Part shown: piece after piece, positions 32,627 to 33,820 of the stretch | Numbering within the stretch: position 1 is the stretch's first letter | Layout: every line of letters starts with the position of its first letter | NCBI RefSeq assembly: GCF_025965855.1 | Contig: NZ_JAOPWB010000083.1 | Span: 1-33,820 of the forward strand | Source: Mycobacterium sp. | GTDB taxonomy: Bacteria; Actinomycetota; Actinomycetes; Mycobacteriales; Mycobacteriaceae | DNA length: 33,820 nucleotides | Direction: 5' to 3' | Notes under the pieces: model-generated | What the model was told of the DNA's origin: nothing | The model's database searches: none | What the model saw: the letters and a program-made list of their open reading frames with translations, nothing else | Program-made: the position numbers and the translations under genes

Positions 32627-33405
32627 TGGCATTAGGTAGACGCGCAGGCAAAGACGACAACGAGCAGAAGGATCCCAAGGACATCGACGACGTCGAGGCG
32701 CGGGCCGCCGCTGAGGACGGCCCGGAAGATCTGGAAGAGCTCGAGGGCCCGTTCGACATCGACGACTTCGACGACCCCGCGGTGGCCGAGTTGGCCCGGC
32801 TCGACCTGGGTTCGGTGCTCATCCCCATGCCGGAGGCCGGCCAGCTGCAAGTCGAGCTGACCGAGACTGGCGTTCCCAGCGCGGTGTGGGTCGTCACGGC
32901 TAATGGTCGTTTCACGATCGCCGCCTACGCGGCCCCCAAGACGGGCGGCCTGTGGCGTGAGGTGGCCGGCGAGCTCGCCGATTCGCTGCGCAAGGACTCG
33001 GCGAAGGTCAGCATCAAGGACGGCCCGTGGGGTCGAGAGGTGGTCGGCACCGCTTCCGGCGTGGTGCGGTTCATCGGGGTCGACGGCTACCGCTGGATGA
33101 TCCGCTGCGTCGTCAACGGTTCGCACGAGACGATGGAAGCGCTGGAGCAGGAGGCGCGAGCGGCGTTGGCGGACACCGTGGTTCGCCGCGGCGACACACC
33201 GCTCCCGGTGCGGACGCCGTTGCCGGTGCAGCTGCCCGAGCCGATGGCCGAACAGCTGCGGGCGGCCGCGGAGGCCCAGCAGGCCCAGGCGCAGGGGGCG
33301 GGGGAACCTCCCGATGGCGGGGGGCAGCCGTCCGACGAGCCGGCCGCACGCCGCAGCGCCGAGGGCTCGGCCATGCAGCAGCTGCGCACGACGACGGGCG
33401 GTTAA
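32626..33405 (+). CDS. DUF3710 protein (Rv2696c homologue)
   Basis: A 259-residue protein. The N-terminal 60 residues are charged ('RRAGKDDNEQKDPKDIDDVE'); the core 'DLGSVLIPMPEAGQLQVEL', 'ITVAAYAAPKTGG'-like and 'WMIRCVVNGSHETMEALEQEARAALADTVVRRGDTPLPVRTPLPVQLP' defines DUF3710. The C-terminal 50 residues are Gln/Ala/Gly-rich. The ATG at 32626 overlaps the dut stop. It ends 3 bp from the convergent partial gene. Function unknown; the dut link is conserved. Confidence 0.9.
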   Translation: MALGRRAGKDDNEQKDPKDIDDVEARAAAEDGPEDLEELEGPFDIDDFDDPAVAELARLDLGSVLIPMPEAGQLQVELTETGVPSAVWVVTANGRFTIAAYAAPKTGGLWREVAGELADSLRKDSAKVSIKDGPWGREVVGTASGVVRFIGVDGYRWMIRCVVNGSHETMEALEQEARAALADTVVRRGDTPLPVRTPLPVQLPEPMAEQLRAAAEAQQAQAQGAGEPPDGGGQPSDEPAARRSAEGSAMQQLRTTTGG

Positions 33406-33408
33406 CGC

Positions 33409-33820
33409 CTACAGGTCGCCCAGCGCGGCCAGGCAGGCGGCGCCCAGCGCGGCGGTGTCCGTGCCCATCTGATCCAGCGTGACGGTCCGCAGCGCCGCGC
33501 GCGGCGCGGCGGCGACCCAGTCGACGGCAACCTGCAATGGGTGGATCGGGTCGTCGACCGCGGCGGCCACCGCCAGCGGTGCGGCCAGCCGGCTCAGGTC
33601 GGCGCAACTGGGCGCGACGTAGGCCGCCGCTTCCTCCATGGCGTCGGGCAGTTGCGGCCACTGGGCGCGCCAGGACCGGGCCAGCTCGTCGGCCAACCAC
33701 GGCGGGCTGGAGGCCCGCATCTGCGTCGTCGTCGCCGCCAAACCGTCGGCCCGCAGCTGCGACGCCGAATACCGCGCAGCCAGCGCCGCCGGTGCGCCTC
33801 CGGGGGTCCCGGCCCAGGCC
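33409..33820 (-). CDS. Alpha/beta-hydrolase-like protein, partial (Rv2695 homologue)
   Basis: The C-terminal 136 residues of a gene whose start lies beyond the right edge; the frame is open to 33819 ('AWAGTPGGAPAALAARYSAS' on). 'VDDPIHPLQVAVDWVAAAPRAALRTV' carries the D-x-x-H-P pattern near the C-terminus typical of this hydrolase group (Asp and His of a catalytic site). The nucleophile region is not in the window. The Met at 33741 is internal and should not be used as the start. Confidence 0.8.
   Translation of the reverse strand, partial: AWAGTPGGAPAALAARYSASQLRADGLAATTTQMRASSPPWLADELARSWRAQWPQLPDAMEEAAAYVAPSCADLSRLAAPLAVAAAVDDPIHPLQVAVDWVAAAPRAALRTVTLDQMGTDTAALGAACLAALGDL

Noticed and set aside
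1..33820. tRNA or rRNA genes
   Set aside because: No cloverleaf-type or conserved rRNA segments noticed in the intergenic gaps, most of which are short.

Overview
This window is a high-GC (about two thirds G+C) actinobacterial chromosome segment. Gene content, gene order and protein sequence place it in Mycobacterium, most likely a slow-growing non-tuberculous species near the M. avium complex. The species is an inference from remembered similarity; no search was run. Read right to left, the order follows the M. tuberculosis block around Rv2695-Rv2729: Rv2695 homologue, DUF3710, dut, DUF3093, DUF4193, cei, suhB, ppgK, sigA, ridA, DUF952, YihY-like, DUF3039, DUF3099, sigB, ideR, DUF4192, sthA, PAC2, hydrolase, phzF-like, nitrobindin, nrdR, Rv2719c-like, lexA, LGFP protein, fadE20, hflX, dapF, miaA, LigB-like, DMT permease.

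Left part (1-9.1 kb, all + strand): a permease, a LigB-like protein, miaA, dapF and hflX are tightly packed. They are followed by fadE20, which has its own promoter and a perfect inverted repeat resembling a TetR-type operator, and by a large secreted or membrane LGFP-repeat protein with a 'sunset'-type C-terminus. The middle (9.1-14.5 kb) is the DNA-damage and redox block. lexA diverges from a LysM cell-wall protein, and the 300-bp region between them carries a lexA SOS box, an exact match to the LexA-independent (PafBC-type) promoter motif, and two identical SOS-like boxes 22 bp apart around a TATAGT element. nrdR, a nitrobindin-like haem protein, and a PAC2 / hydrolase / PhzF operon follow.

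From 14.7 to 23.1 kb lie a trypsin-like lipoprotein absent from the remembered M. tuberculosis order, sthA, a DUF4192 gene, a tandem 52-bp repeat, ideR, a strong hairpin, sigB with an ECF-type promoter, and a run of small conserved genes ending in ridA.

Between ridA and sigA, which I recall as adjacent in M. tuberculosis, sit about 3.9 kb of accessory DNA (23.07-26.95 kb). It holds gene remnants (a lipoprotein piece, the first 59 codons of an FAD/NAD(P)-binding protein, a truncated conserved protein), an NTF2-like gene, an unrecognised gene, a three-helix-bundle protein, a short cation-diffusion-facilitator transporter and a Gly/Trp/His-rich secreted protein. Inside it is a displaced 20-bp copy (19/20) of the sigA 3' end, including the stop codon, which with the real sigA end brackets 2.78 kb. 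I see no integrase or transposase.

The right end (26.95-33.8 kb) is core: sigA, ppgK, suhB, cei, a perfect CRP-type palindrome, DUF4193, DUF3093, dut, DUF3710, and the 3' part of an alpha/beta-hydrolase-like gene that runs off the window. No tRNA, rRNA, CRISPR array or complete insertion sequence was seen.
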